DNA from: Streptomyces diastatochromogenes
Lineage (GTDB): Bacteria > Actinomycetota > Actinomycetes > Streptomycetales > Streptomycetaceae
NCBI RefSeq assembly: GCF_002242805.1
Contig: NZ_MCGQ01000034.1
Location: forward strand, 62,001 to 126,000
DNA: 64,000 nt
Direction: 5' to 3'
The notes below the pieces were generated by a model. That model was not told where the DNA came from and did no database searches. It was given only the letters and a program-made list of their open reading frames with translations. Below, piece after piece: positions 1 to 8,800 of this stretch. The stretch's first letter is position 1; every line of letters begins with the position of its first letter. Both the position numbers and the translations under genes were made by a program.

Positions 1-318
1 CCCCAGTTCAGCAGCGACGACTGCGTCTGCGTCGTGATCAGCGACACGATCATCGCGATGCTGCTCAGCAAGCAGCACTACGCCACCTTCACGAAGAAGG
101 AGATCGTCGACTCGACGGCGTCCAGCGAGGTGCTGGTGTGTCTGAGCGCCGAGAGCCGCGAGAAGGTCGACGAGCTGGTGGACAAGGCGATCGCGGCGGG
201 CGGGAAGCCCAGCGGCGAGACGCAGGACCACGGCTTCATGTACGGACGTGCCTTCGACGACCTCGACGGCCACACCTGGGAGGTCATGTGGATGGACCCG
301 GCGGCGGTTCAGGGCTGA
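1..318 (+). CDS. VOC (glyoxalase/bleomycin-resistance fold) protein, 5'-partial
   Basis: The reading frame is open from the first base of the window and stops at TGA 316-318, so the N-terminus lies outside. The visible 105 residues include the pattern GRAFDDLDGHTWEVMWMDP at the end, a typical C-terminal strand of the vicinal-oxygen-chelate fold with a Glu in WEVMW that is usually a metal ligand. Members bind a metal and act as lyases, dioxygenases or antibiotic-binding proteins; no substrate can be inferred here. The family call is good, the function is unknown. Confidence 0.75.
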   Translation, partial: PQFSSDDCVCVVISDTIIAMLLSKQHYATFTKKEIVDSTASSEVLVCLSAESREKVDELVDKAIAAGGKPSGETQDHGFMYGRAFDDLDGHTWEVMWMDPAAVQG

Positions 319-356
319 CCCCTCCCGGACCGAACATCCGTGCCTAGCATGGGCGG

Positions 357-1481
357 GTGCAACCGACACCCGCCCAGCCACACCCGGCCGCCCGCGACCG
401 CGAGATCGAGTCACTCGCCGAGTTCGACGAGGTCGTCGCCGCGCACGGGTCACTGGCCCAGTTCCGTGTCCAAGCCGTCGATCTGACGGGCCGTACGGAG
501 GCACTGCTCGGCCTCGACACCACCGGCGCCGTCTTCCTCGGCTGCCCGATGGACCCCGAGGCAGCCGCCCGCGTCCGGTCGTCCGGCGCCCTGGTGTTCC
601 CGCCGGTTCCGGGGCTCCCCTTCGACCCGTACCGCGGATTCGTCTACACACCCGACGAGTTGTTCGAGTCGCTGGAGGAGGGCTACGAGGCGACACCGGA
701 CGCGCAGGCGTACGCCTGGTTCCAGCGCACCAAGGCCGACGGTGACATCTACGCCTCGATGCTGCGCGCCATCCACGACGACGCGGTCTCCGACGCCCTG
801 GACGAACTCCTCGTCGGCGCCCGGGTGGTGGGCGTCATGGGCGGTCACGCGATGGCGCGGGGCACGGCCGAGTACGCGGGAGCCGCCCGGCTGGGCCGGG
901 AGCTGACGCGCGCCGGGTTCACGGTCGCCACCGGCGGCGGACCCGGCGCGATGGAGGCGGCGAACCTCGGCGCGTACGCCGCCCCCTTCGCCGACGGCAT
1001 GCTGGAGGACGCGCTCCAACTCCTCGCCAAGGCGCCCTCGTTCCGGCCGTCCGTCACCGACTGGGCGCGGGCGGCCTTCGAGGTGCGCGAACGCTGGCCG
1101 GGAGGTGCGGAGTCGGTGGGCATCCCCACCTGGTTCTACGGCCACGAGCCGCCGAACGCCTTCGCCGCGCACATAGCCAAGTACTTCGCCAACGCCACCC
1201 GTGAGGACGGCCTACTGGCCCGCTCCACCGCCGGGGTGGTGTTCCTGCCGGGCGCCGCCGGCACCGTACAGGAGATCTTCGACAACGCGACGCCGAACTA
1301 CTACGAGTCGCGGGGCGAGCCCACGCCCATGGTGCTGGTGAACGAGGAGCACTGGACGCGGGAACTGCCGACCTGGCCGCTGCTGCGGTCGCTGGCCCGG
1401 GGGCGGTCGATGGAGTCCCGTATCGCCCTCGTTGACCGGATCGACCAGGCTCCGGAGGCGTTGAAACGTCTCGGTGGTTAA
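357..1481 (+). CDS. LOG-family (lysine-decarboxylase-like Rossmann) protein
   Basis: The product has 374 residues and starts at GTG. The central part carries a nucleotide-binding Rossmann segment (GVMGGHAMARG at about residue 161, then ATGGGPGAMEAANLGAYAA) and the later LPGAAGTVQEIFDNA, which corresponds to the PGGxGTxxE signature of LOG proteins with the catalytic Glu kept but the second Gly changed to Ala. Classical LOG enzymes are 180-200 residues and hydrolyse cytokinin riboside monophosphates. This longer form has an extra N-terminal region of about 150 residues, so it belongs to the long bacterial branch whose substrate is not established. It stands alone on this strand. Confidence 0.8.
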   Translation: MQPTPAQPHPAARDREIESLAEFDEVVAAHGSLAQFRVQAVDLTGRTEALLGLDTTGAVFLGCPMDPEAAARVRSSGALVFPPVPGLPFDPYRGFVYTPDELFESLEEGYEATPDAQAYAWFQRTKADGDIYASMLRAIHDDAVSDALDELLVGARVVGVMGGHAMARGTAEYAGAARLGRELTRAGFTVATGGGPGAMEAANLGAYAAPFADGMLEDALQLLAKAPSFRPSVTDWARAAFEVRERWPGGAESVGIPTWFYGHEPPNAFAAHIAKYFANATREDGLLARSTAGVVFLPGAAGTVQEIFDNATPNYYESRGEPTPMVLVNEEHWTRELPTWPLLRSLARGRSMESRIALVDRIDQAPEALKRLGG

Positions 1482-1644
1482 TAAGCAGGCAAAGCCAACC
1501 GCCGTCGTGGGCATATGCATTGACACTCCTTATGGAGCGCTTATAAACCTGTGAGCCTCTTGGGGGTGCTGGGGCTTCACCTCATCCGTCGCCCCATCTC
1601 CCCTCTCAGCCCCCCGCAGTTCTGCACTCTGTAAAGGACAAACG

Positions 1645-2325
1645 TTGTCCATAACCCGCCGCAGCGCACGCCGTTCCGTGCGCGTCCTGGGTGTCGCCTC
1701 CGCCTCCGCCGCACTGGCCCTCGGTGTCGCCGGCCAGGCGCTCGCCTGCAACATCACTGAGTTCTCCGCCGAAGCCCAGTGCGACGGCAACAAGGGCGTC
1801 ATCGTCGTCACCGACAAGGACGGCTCCGGCACCCCGGCCACCATCACCGTCTTCTCGAAGAACGCCGCAGGCGTCGAGAAGCAGGTCGGTGAGCCGCAGG
1901 ACGTCAAGGGCTCCGCCCAGGGCACCACGGTGACCTTCCAGGAGGACTGGAAGCCCAACGCCACCTACCGCGTCCACGTCAAGGCCGGCAACCTGGTCGA
2001 CGAGGACGTCAAGCCCGACCTGGTGACCCCGTCGACGGCCTGCAAGAAGGAGGAGTCCCAGACTCCGACTCCCCCGGCCACCCCGACGCCGAAGCCGTCG
2101 GCGTCCACCTCCACCCCGACTCCGTCGGCCTCCGAGAGCAGCTCCGCCCCGGCGACCACGCCGAGCAACGCGCCGTCCCCGGCTGCCGGTGACGGCAACC
2201 TCGCCGAGACCGGTGCCAACTCCAACACCGGTCTGATCGCCGGTGTCGCGGGCGCCCTCGTCGTCGCCGGCGGTGGCGCGGTCTACTTCGGCATGCGCCG
2301 CCGTGGGGCGAACAGCAGCCGCTGA
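1645..2325 (+). CDS. LAETG-anchored surface protein (class E sortase substrate)
   Basis: The product has 226 residues. TTG is taken as the start because AAAGGA at 1633-1638 sits six bases upstream. It has an N-terminal signal peptide with twin arginines and an Ala-rich core ending near AGQALA, a folded domain of about 100 residues with two cysteines, then a Pro/Thr/Ser-rich cell-wall-spanning stretch. It ends with the sorting signal LAETGAN, a hydrophobic helix and the positive tail MRRRGANSSR. LAxTG is the motif used by class E sortases in Streptomyces, so the protein is probably linked covalently to peptidoglycan. The role of the domain is not known. A strong terminator hairpin follows. Confidence 0.85.
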   Translation: MSITRRSARRSVRVLGVASASAALALGVAGQALACNITEFSAEAQCDGNKGVIVVTDKDGSGTPATITVFSKNAAGVEKQVGEPQDVKGSAQGTTVTFQEDWKPNATYRVHVKAGNLVDEDVKPDLVTPSTACKKEESQTPTPPATPTPKPSASTSTPTPSASESSSAPATTPSNAPSPAAGDGNLAETGANSNTGLIAGVAGALVVAGGGAVYFGMRRRGANSSR

Positions 2326-2344
2326 CGCCTCACTTCGCACATCG

Positions 2345-2383
2345 CCGCGGCCCGTCCCCGTATCCCCGGGGGACGGGCCGCGG
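2345..2383 (+). terminator. Rho-independent-like hairpin after the LAETG gene
   Basis: CCGCGGCCCGTCCCC pairs with the downstream GGGGACGGGCCGCGG around a short loop. It starts 19 bases after the stop codon and has no long T run, which is usual in Streptomyces. Confidence 0.75.
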
Positions 2384-2390
2384 TCGTGTT

Positions 2391-2418
2391 CGGCGTTCAG
2401 CACTCGGCGTTCAGCACT
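2391..2418. repeat. 14-bp tandem duplication
   Basis: CGGCGTTCAGCACT occurs twice head to tail, followed by a degenerate third piece (CGGCACTCGG). It lies between the terminator of the surface-protein gene and the end of the convergent downstream gene. No function is apparent. Confidence 0.8.
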
Positions 2419-2438
2419 CGGCACTCGGCCTTCGGCCG

Positions 2439-3236
2439 TCAGCCGAAGCTGGTCCGCTCCAGCCAGAACTCCAGCACCTCGCGCTCGCCCAGCACCTCCA
2501 GGCCGGGGGTGTCCAGCGGCAGCCGCCGGAAGAAGGCGAGCATCACCGGGGTGAGCGGGCCGCGCAGGGCGACCGTGGCCTTCTCGTGGCCCCGGCGCCA
2601 ACTGACGCCCTCCTCGCCCAGCTCGACGAGCCACTCGGCGTTCAGGGCCGGGGCGGTGTCCGTGGCGTGCAGGTGGATGCTGCGACCGTCTCCGCGCAGC
2701 TCCCCGGCCGCCGGGAGCGCCGCGTTCCGCTGCACCCACTCCACGAGCTGCAGCCACTCGTCCAGGGCGTCGGCGGCGATGTCGGGCGCGACCTCGTAGA
2801 GCAGCCCGGCCGTGAGCGCGGCGTCGGCGCGGTGCACGGTGATCTCGTGCGTCATGCGCCGGGCCCAGAAGCCGGAGTCGAGGATCCCGGCCCAGGCCCA
2901 GACCGTGGTGTCGGGCCCGGCCTCGCGCAGCGCCGCCACGACCAGCTCGCCGGTCTCCGCCAGCCACTTGTCCAGGGCCGCCGCGTCACCCCGCTCCTCG
3001 GGTCCCGCAGCGAGCGGGATCTGCTCCTGCGGGATGTTCTCCTGTGCCCGGCTGCGCACCAGGGTGTCCACCCAGCGCAGGGCGCCACCCATATGGCGTA
3101 CGAGGTCCTCCAGCGACCAGTCCGGGCAGGTCGGCACGGTGGTGGCGAGGTCCGTGCCGGAGGTCAGCACGGCCCTCAACTGCCCTACCTGAAGGGCGAT
3201 TTCGTCGCAGTAACGGTCATGGGCGAGCAAAGTCAT
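2439..3236 (-). CDS. Maleylpyruvate isomerase-family mycothiol-dependent enzyme
   Basis: The product has 265 residues with an ATG start. The N-terminal half has the MDMPI/DinB-like four-helix pattern with TCPDWSLEDLVRHMGGALRWV at about residues 37-57 and a second histidine pair in WARRMTHEITVHRADA at about 125-140, matching the metal-binding histidines of this family. The C-terminal part resembles the small SCP-like domain found in many members. These proteins are mycothiol-dependent in actinobacteria, but the substrates of most paralogues are unknown. It lies 24 bases downstream of the thiamine ABC operon in the same direction and could be co-transcribed. Confidence 0.8.
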   Translation of the reverse strand: MTLLAHDRYCDEIALQVGQLRAVLTSGTDLATTVPTCPDWSLEDLVRHMGGALRWVDTLVRSRAQENIPQEQIPLAAGPEERGDAAALDKWLAETGELVVAALREAGPDTTVWAWAGILDSGFWARRMTHEITVHRADAALTAGLLYEVAPDIAADALDEWLQLVEWVQRNAALPAAGELRGDGRSIHLHATDTAPALNAEWLVELGEEGVSWRRGHEKATVALRGPLTPVMLAFFRRLPLDTPGLEVLGEREVLEFWLERTSFG

Positions 3237-3260
3237 GCCTTCACCCTAGGCGCGGGGTGA

Positions 3261-4283
3261 TCAGCCGAGCACGACGATTTCGGCCACGTCGAACTCGACT
3301 CCCACCTCCGCCCCGGCCTCCGGCGCGTCCCGGAGTGCGCAGGCCGCCTCCAGGCGCGGGCCGCCGTCCCGGGGCCGGAGGTGGACGGTCACATGGGTGC
3401 CCTTGAAGGTGCGGGCGGTCACCGTGCAGGGCAGGCCCTCGTCGGACGCGACGAGCCGGACCCCGGCGGGCCGGACCAGCAGCGGGCGGCCGCCCTGGGG
3501 CGAACCGTCGGGCACGGGCAGCTTGCCCCAGGGGGTGTCCGCCGCCGTGTCGGCGACGGTCGCCGGGACCACGTTGTCGAAGCCGAGGAAGCGCGCCACG
3601 AACTCGTCGGCGGGCCGCTGCCAGACCTCCAGCGGCGTCCCGGACTGGGCGATCCGCCCGTCCCGCATCACCACCACCCGGTCGGCCAGTGCGAAGGCCT
3701 CGCCCTGGTCGTGGGTGACCGCGAGCACGGTCGTACCCAACCGGCCGAACAGTTCGCGGAGTTCGACCACCAGGCGTTCGCGCAGCGAGCGGTCGAGCTG
3801 GCCGAGGGGTTCGTCCAGCATGAGCAGCCGGGGCCGGGGTGCGAGCGCCCGGGCGAGGGCCACGCGCTGCTGCTCGCCGCCGGACAGCCCGGCGACGGCC
3901 CGCCCGGCGGCGCCCGGCAGCCCGACCAGCTCCAGCAACTGCCCGACCTCCGCGTCCCGTCCGCCCTTCGGCACGCCGTGCATGCGCAGCCCGAAGGCCA
4001 CGTTGCCGCCGACGTCCCGCTGCGGGAAGAGCTGGTGGTCCTGGAACATCAGCCCGACGCCCCGCCGGTGCGCGGGCACGCCCGCCTGGTCCCGGCCGTC
4101 GAGCAGCACCCGCCCGGAGTCCAGGGGCTGCAGCCCGGCCACCGCCCTGAGCAGCGTCGACTTTCCGCTGCCGCTGGGCCCGAGCACGCACACCACCTCG
4201 TGCTCGGCGACGTCGAGGTCGACCGTGTCGAGCACCGGCCGCCCGCCGAAGCGCACGGTCGCGGCCGCGAGGCTCAGCAGCAT
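3261..4283 (-). CDS. thiQ: Thiamine ABC transporter, ATP-binding protein
   Basis: The product has 340 residues. ATG at 4283 is chosen because it overlaps the stop of the permease by one base (TGATG), a sign of translational coupling. It has all ABC-ATPase motifs: Walker A GPSGSGKS, Q-loop MFQDHQLFPQ, signature LSGGEQQRVALARAL, Walker B LLMLDEPLG, and H-loop VTHD. A C-terminal TOBE-like domain of about 100 residues follows, as in the spermidine/iron/thiamine importer subfamily. The thiamine assignment rests on the operon and the TPP riboswitch. A frame upstream of the ATG stays open for hundreds of codons but runs through the permease gene and is not coding. Confidence 0.88.
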   Translation of the reverse strand: MLLSLAAATVRFGGRPVLDTVDLDVAEHEVVCVLGPSGSGKSTLLRAVAGLQPLDSGRVLLDGRDQAGVPAHRRGVGLMFQDHQLFPQRDVGGNVAFGLRMHGVPKGGRDAEVGQLLELVGLPGAAGRAVAGLSGGEQQRVALARALAPRPRLLMLDEPLGQLDRSLRERLVVELRELFGRLGTTVLAVTHDQGEAFALADRVVVMRDGRIAQSGTPLEVWQRPADEFVARFLGFDNVVPATVADTAADTPWGKLPVPDGSPQGGRPLLVRPAGVRLVASDEGLPCTVTARTFKGTHVTVHLRPRDGGPRLEAACALRDAPEAGAEVGVEFDVAEIVVLG

Positions 4284-5962
4284 CAGAACTCCCCCGTCCG
4301 GTCGGTGCGCAGCCGCTCCAGGACCAGCAGCGCGGCCGCGCAGACCACCATCAGAATCGTCGACAGGGCCATCGCCTGCCCGTAGTTGAGGTCCCCGGGC
4401 CGGCTCAGCAGCCGGGCCACGGCGACCGGGAGCGTCGGGTTGTCGGGCCGGGCGATGAACACGGTCGCCCCGAACTCCCCGAGGGAGACGGCGAACGCGA
4501 ACCCGGCCGCGATCAGCAGCGCCCGCCGCACCAGCGGCAGGTCGACCTCCCGCCACACCCGCCAGGGCGAGGCCCCGAGCACGGCCGCCGCCTCCCTGAG
4601 CCGTCCGTCCACCGCCCGCAGCACGGGCAGCATGGTCCGTACGACGAAGGGGGCGCCCACCAGCGCCTGCGCGAGCGGGACGAGGATCCAGGACTGGCGC
4701 AGGTCCAGCGGGGGCTTGTCCAGCGAGATGAGGAAGCCGAAGCCGACCGTCACCGCGGAGACGCCGAGCGGCAGCATCAGCAGCGCGTCGAAGCCGCGCA
4801 TCAGCCGGCCCGCGTCCCGGCGGGCCAGCGCTGCCGCGGCGAGACCTCCGATCAGCACGGCGACGGCGGTGGCGGCGACGGCGTACTCCAGGGAGGTCCA
4901 CACGGCGTGCAGCGGCGCGACGAGGAAGGTGCCGCCGTCGGCGTCGGTCAGGGCGCGGTAGTAGCCGAAGCCGGGCGCGTCGAGGGAGCGCTGTACGAGC
5001 ACCGCGAGCGGCAGAACCAGCAGCAGGGCGATGGTGACCAGGACCCCGGCGAGCAGCGCCCACTGCCCGGCGCCGCGCGGCCGGCGGGCGGTCACCTTCG
5101 GGTCGACGAGCCGCAGGGCGGTCTCCCGCCGCCGTACCGTCCAGGCGTGCACGGCGAGGATCGCGCCCACCGCGACGAACTGGACGAGGGTGAGGACGGC
5201 GGCCGTGGACAGGTCGAAGACCTCTGAGGTCTGGCGGTAGATCTCCACTTCGAGGGTGGAGAAGGTGGGCCCGCCGAGGATCTGCACCACGCCGAAGGAG
5301 GTGAAGGTGAACAGGAACACCATCAGCGCGGCGGCGGCCACGGCGGGTGCGAGGGCGGGGAGCGTCACCTTCCGCCAGGCCCGCAGCGCGGACGCGCCGA
5401 GCATCCGGGCGGCCTGCTCCTGCCGGGGGTCGAGCTGGGCCCACAGGCCGCCGACCGTGCGGACGACGACCGCGTAGTTGAAGAAGACGTGCGCCAGCAG
5501 GATCGCCCACACGGTGGTGTCGAGCCGTACGCCCCACAGGTCGTCGAGGAGCCCGCCGCGGCCGACGAGCGCGAGGAACGCGGTACCGACGACGACGGTC
5601 GGCAGCACGAAGGGGACCGTGACGACGGCCCGCAGCAGCTGTCTGCCGGGGAAGTCCAGGCGGGCGAAGACGTAGGCGGCGGGCAGGGCGAGCAGCAGGG
5701 TGAGCGCGGTGGAGGCGAGCGCCTGCCAGGTGGTGAACCACAGCACGTGCCGGATGTCGGGCTGGGTGACGACGTCCGCCATCCGCCCGAACTGCCAGAC
5801 GCCGTCGACCTTCAACCCGCGCGCGACGATCGCGGCGACGGGCCAGGCGAAGAAGACGGCGAAGAACGCGACGGGCAGGGCCATGAGCCCCAGCCGCGCC
5901 GCGCTCCCGCGCGTCCGTCTCGTGGCTACTTCAGTACGAGTGACGTCCACGACTTGACCCAC
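4283..5962 (-). CDS. thiP: Thiamine ABC transporter, fused two-domain permease
   Basis: The product has 559 residues and about twelve hydrophobic segments arranged as two homologous halves. Each half ends with an EAA-type loop: EQAARMLGASALRAWRKVTLP in the first and LREAAAVLGASPWRVWREVDLP in the second. That architecture is typical of ThiP and FbpB permeases, where one polypeptide supplies both halves of the channel. The GTG at 5962 overlaps the end of the binding-protein gene by 37 bases; a second in-frame GTG four codons later is an equally plausible start. It lies in the middle of the thiB-thiP-thiQ operon. Confidence 0.88.
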   Translation of the reverse strand: MGQVVDVTRTEVATRRTRGSAARLGLMALPVAFFAVFFAWPVAAIVARGLKVDGVWQFGRMADVVTQPDIRHVLWFTTWQALASTALTLLLALPAAYVFARLDFPGRQLLRAVVTVPFVLPTVVVGTAFLALVGRGGLLDDLWGVRLDTTVWAILLAHVFFNYAVVVRTVGGLWAQLDPRQEQAARMLGASALRAWRKVTLPALAPAVAAAALMVFLFTFTSFGVVQILGGPTFSTLEVEIYRQTSEVFDLSTAAVLTLVQFVAVGAILAVHAWTVRRRETALRLVDPKVTARRPRGAGQWALLAGVLVTIALLLVLPLAVLVQRSLDAPGFGYYRALTDADGGTFLVAPLHAVWTSLEYAVAATAVAVLIGGLAAAALARRDAGRLMRGFDALLMLPLGVSAVTVGFGFLISLDKPPLDLRQSWILVPLAQALVGAPFVVRTMLPVLRAVDGRLREAAAVLGASPWRVWREVDLPLVRRALLIAAGFAFAVSLGEFGATVFIARPDNPTLPVAVARLLSRPGDLNYGQAMALSTILMVVCAAALLVLERLRTDRTGEF

Positions 5963-6999
5963 TGGTCGCGGTTGGCGGCGATCTTGGCGGGGGCCATGGT
6001 CTCGGGGTCCTTGGCGGCCGGCCCGTACTCGGTGAAGTCGGCGGGCACCGCGGCGCCCTTCACCACCGGGTACACGAACATGTTCAGCGGCATGTCCTGC
6101 TGGAACTCCTTGGAGAGCAGGAAGTCGATGAACGCCTTGCCGCCCTTGGTGTTCTTCGCGTTGCTCAGCAGCCCGGCGAACTCGATCTGCCGGAAGCAGG
6201 TGCCGGTGGCCACACCGGTCGGGGCGGTGCTGGGCCGCTTCTTGGCGTAGATCACCTCGGCGGGCGGGGAGGAGGCGTACGACACGACGAGCGGCCGGTC
6301 ACCCCCCGCCTTCTTGCCCTCCGACGACCCGGAGAACTCCTGGTAGTAGGCCTGCTCCCAGCCGTCGACGACCTTGACGCCGTTGGCCTTGAGCTTGTTC
6401 CAGTAGCCCTGCCAGCCGTTGTCGCCGTACTGCGCGGCGCTGCCGAGCAGGAAGCCGAGGCCGGGCGAGGAGGTGGCCGCGTTCTCGGTGACGAGGAGGT
6501 TCTTGTACGCGGGCTTGGCCAGGTCGGCGAAGGTCTGCGGCGGGGTCAGCTTGTGCTCGCTGAAGTACGCCTTGTCGTAGTTGACGCAGATGTCGCCGTA
6601 GTCGATGGGCGTGACCCGGTGCTTGTCCTGGTCGAGCTGGTAGGCGGCGCCGACGGTGCCGAGGCCCTTCGCCTCGTACGGCTGGAAGAGACCGTTGTCG
6701 AGGGCCCGGGACAGCAGCGTGTTGTCGACGCCGAAGAAGACGTCGCCCTGCGGGTTGTCCTTGGTCAGGATCGCCTTGTTGACGGCCTGGCCCGCGTCGC
6801 CGCCCTTCAGGACCCTGACCTTGTACCCGGACTGCTTCTCGAAGTCCTTGAGCACGTTCTTCGAGACGGCCCACGAGTCGTGGCTGACGAGGGTGACGGT
6901 CTTGGAGTCCGCGGAGCCCTTGGTGTCCGTCGATCCGCACGCGGACAAGGTGAGCAGGCCGAGGCCGACCGCCGCGGCCACGAGGGTCTTGGTGTGCAC
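5926..6999 (-). CDS. thiB: Thiamine ABC transporter, substrate-binding lipoprotein
   Basis: The product has 357 residues. GTG at 6999 is the likely start: AGGAGG (complement of 7008-7013) is eight bases upstream and the protein then begins with a lipoprotein signal MHTKTLVAAAVGLGLLTLSAC, with lipobox LSAC. The mature part has the TbpA/ThiB pattern including VTLVSHDSWAVSK, VFFGVDNTLLSRAL and TPIDYGDICVNYDK, which in thiamine-binding proteins line the ligand pocket. It is the first gene of the transporter operon and follows a TPP riboswitch, so expression should fall when thiamine pyrophosphate is plentiful. Confidence 0.9.
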   Translation of the reverse strand: MHTKTLVAAAVGLGLLTLSACGSTDTKGSADSKTVTLVSHDSWAVSKNVLKDFEKQSGYKVRVLKGGDAGQAVNKAILTKDNPQGDVFFGVDNTLLSRALDNGLFQPYEAKGLGTVGAAYQLDQDKHRVTPIDYGDICVNYDKAYFSEHKLTPPQTFADLAKPAYKNLLVTENAATSSPGLGFLLGSAAQYGDNGWQGYWNKLKANGVKVVDGWEQAYYQEFSGSSEGKKAGGDRPLVVSYASSPPAEVIYAKKRPSTAPTGVATGTCFRQIEFAGLLSNAKNTKGGKAFIDFLLSKEFQQDMPLNMFVYPVVKGAAVPADFTEYGPAAKDPETMAPAKIAANRDQWVKSWTSLVLK

Positions 7000-7034
7000 G
7001 TGAGTGTCCTCCTGGGGTTGGCCAGGAAGAACGC

Positions 7035-7073
7035 GGCCCCGCCCGGTCCTTCGGGGAAGGATCCGGGCAGGGC
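7035..7073 (-). promoter_or_regulatory. Hairpin between TPP aptamer and thiB (likely expression platform)
   Basis: GCCCTGCCCGGATCCTT and AAGGACCGGGCGGGGC on the minus strand form a strong stem just upstream of the thiB ribosome-binding site. It could serve as a terminator or fold competitively with the aptamer. The mechanism is inferred from position only. Confidence 0.6.
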
Positions 7074-7094
7074 GCAACAGCATGAGTGGTGACC

Positions 7095-7180
7095 GAACTT
7101 CCTACCCAGAATGACCTGGGCGAGGTTCAGAGGGTCTGCGGCCCGCTTGCCGCACTCTCAGCGCTGTGGCGCTCCCCTGT
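7095..7180 (-). ncRNA. TPP riboswitch (THI element)
   Basis: Read on the minus strand, the region carries the conserved THI-box elements in order: GGGGAGC, GCGCTGAGAGTGCGGC (CTGAGA is the complement of 7156-7161), then ACCCTCTGAACCT (complement of 7123-7135), the variable stem and ATTCTGGGTAGGAAG. These match the pyrimidine- and pyrophosphate-binding helices of the thiamine pyrophosphate riboswitch. It begins only about 30 bases after the stop of rlmN, so the promoter must lie in the end of that gene or in this short gap. A covariance-model search would be decisive. Confidence 0.92.
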
Positions 7181-7212
7181 CGGAATATGAAGATGTGATT
7201 GACGTGGCCAGA

Positions 7213-8319
7213 TTACCGCTCGGTGGCCGCGAGCTGACCACAAGCCCCGTCGATCTCCTGCCCCCGCGTATCCCTGATGGTGACCGGCACGCCATGGGCG
7301 GCGATCGCCTCGACGAACGCCTTCTCGTCCTCGGGCCGCGAGGCGGTCCACTTGGACCCCGGCGTCGGGTTCAGCGGGATGAGATTGACGTGCACGGGCT
7401 TGCCCTTGAGCAGCCGTCCGAGCCGGTCACCGCGCCAGGCCTGGTCGTTGATGTCGCGGATGAGCGCATACTCGATCGACAGCCGGCGCCCGGACTTCTC
7501 GACGTACTCGAACCCGGCGTCCAGCACCTCACGCACCTTCCAGCGCGTGTTCACGGGGACGAGGGTGTCGCGCAGTTCGTCGTCGGGGGCGTGCAGGGAG
7601 ACCGCGAGCCGGCACTTGAAGCCCTCGTCGGCGAACCGGTGGATGGCGGGCACGAGCCCGACCGTCGACACGGTGATCCCGCGCTGCGAGAGCCCTAGCC
7701 CGTCCGGCGCGGGATCGGTGAGCGCGCGGATGGCTCCGACGACCCGGTTGTAGTTGGCGAGCGGCTCGCCCATCCCCATGAAGACGATGTTGGACAGCCG
7801 TGCCGGCCCACCGGGAACCTCACCGTCCCGCAGCGCCCGCATCCCGTCGACGATCTGATGGACGATCTCGGCGGTCGACAGATTCCGGTCGAGCCCCGCC
7901 TGCCCAGTGGCACAGAAGGGACAGTTCATCCCACACCCGGCCTGTGAGCTGATGCACATGGTCACCCGGTCCGGGTACCGCATCAGCACCGACTCCACGA
8001 GCGTGCCGTCGAACAGCCGCCACAGCGTCTTGCGCGTGTCCCCCTGGTCGGTCGACAGATGCCGCACGACGGTCATCAGCTCCGGGAACAGCGCCTCACG
8101 CAGCCTGTCCCGCGAGCCGGCCGGGATGTCGGTCCACTGCTCGGGGTCGTGCGCGTACCGCGCGAAGTAGTGCTGCGAGAGCTGCTTGGCGCGAAACGGC
8201 TTCTCGCCGATCTCGGCCACCGCGTCCTTGCGCTGGGCAGGCGTGAGATCGGCAAGGTGCCGCGGCGGCTTCTTGGCTCCGCGCGGGGCGACGAAAGTGA
8301 GTTCTCCGGGCTTAGGCAT
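7213..8319 (-). CDS. rlmN: 23S rRNA (A2503-C2)/tRNA (A37-C2) methyltransferase RlmN
   Basis: The product has 368 residues with an ATG start. It has the radical-SAM motif CGMNCPFC at about residue 124, the following GxGEP segment MGMGEPLANYN, and the C-terminal GACGQL that supplies the methyl-carrying cysteine specific to RlmN and Cfr enzymes. RlmN methylates C2 of A2503 in 23S rRNA and A37 of some tRNAs, improving proofreading. It has no partner genes here and its 3' end abuts the thiamine riboswitch. Confidence 0.95.
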   Translation of the reverse strand: MPKPGELTFVAPRGAKKPPRHLADLTPAQRKDAVAEIGEKPFRAKQLSQHYFARYAHDPEQWTDIPAGSRDRLREALFPELMTVVRHLSTDQGDTRKTLWRLFDGTLVESVLMRYPDRVTMCISSQAGCGMNCPFCATGQAGLDRNLSTAEIVHQIVDGMRALRDGEVPGGPARLSNIVFMGMGEPLANYNRVVGAIRALTDPAPDGLGLSQRGITVSTVGLVPAIHRFADEGFKCRLAVSLHAPDDELRDTLVPVNTRWKVREVLDAGFEYVEKSGRRLSIEYALIRDINDQAWRGDRLGRLLKGKPVHVNLIPLNPTPGSKWTASRPEDEKAFVEAIAAHGVPVTIRDTRGQEIDGACGQLAATER

Positions 8320-8493
8320 GGCTGTACCAGTGTCGCAGATCCAATCGGGTGACCTGAGGGGGTCGCTCGCTACGACTGCCGTCAGTAGGCGTCACCGGTC
8401 GTCACTGAGCGGCGTCGGACGGCCCAGGGACGGCCCGGAGAGGGCGCGGGATAACGCGTTGACCTGGCTGTGGAGGTGGGGTGTGATCACCCT

Positions 8494-8712
8494 ATGGGTC
8501 CTGACGATAGCGAGACGGATGCGGGCGTGGCCGACGACACGATCGTCGCTGGGCGGATCGTCCTCGGGATAAAGACGCTACGCGATCACCTCGGCTGCTC
8601 TCTGCATGAAGCCCTCGACGCCTACGTCGCACGCTACGAGGTGCTGCGACGGGAACGTCCGGCCGACTTCACCAAGAGTCACGACGAGTACTGGGCGAAC
8701 TTCTACTCATGA
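8494..8712 (+). CDS. Small hypothetical protein
   Basis: This 72-residue acidic protein has a helical middle (RIVLGIKTLRDHLGCSLHEALDAYVARYEVLRRERP) and ends DYW-like with YWANFYS. I do not recognise the family. ATG at 8494 is used; an upstream in-frame GTG at 8476 follows a GGAGG directly and is an alternative. Codon use is typical of the host. It lies between divergent rlmN and the convergent secreted RTX gene. It is probably real but of unknown function. Confidence 0.6.
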   Translation: MGPDDSETDAGVADDTIVAGRIVLGIKTLRDHLGCSLHEALDAYVARYEVLRRERPADFTKSHDEYWANFYS

Positions 8713-8800
8713 CCCAATAGACGCGATCTTGAAAACCGTCGTGGCAGCGATGTCACCGTGGGTTCACACGACGGTATCGAGCGGGGACGGCAGTAGCTGT

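Noticed and set aside
3261..5741. An 826-codon open frame on the minus strand across the ATPase and permease genes
   Set aside because: Only its last 341 codons (from ATG 4283) are the ATPase. The upstream part is a second reading of the permease gene in a high-GC region and has low-complexity Arg/Pro/Ala sequence.
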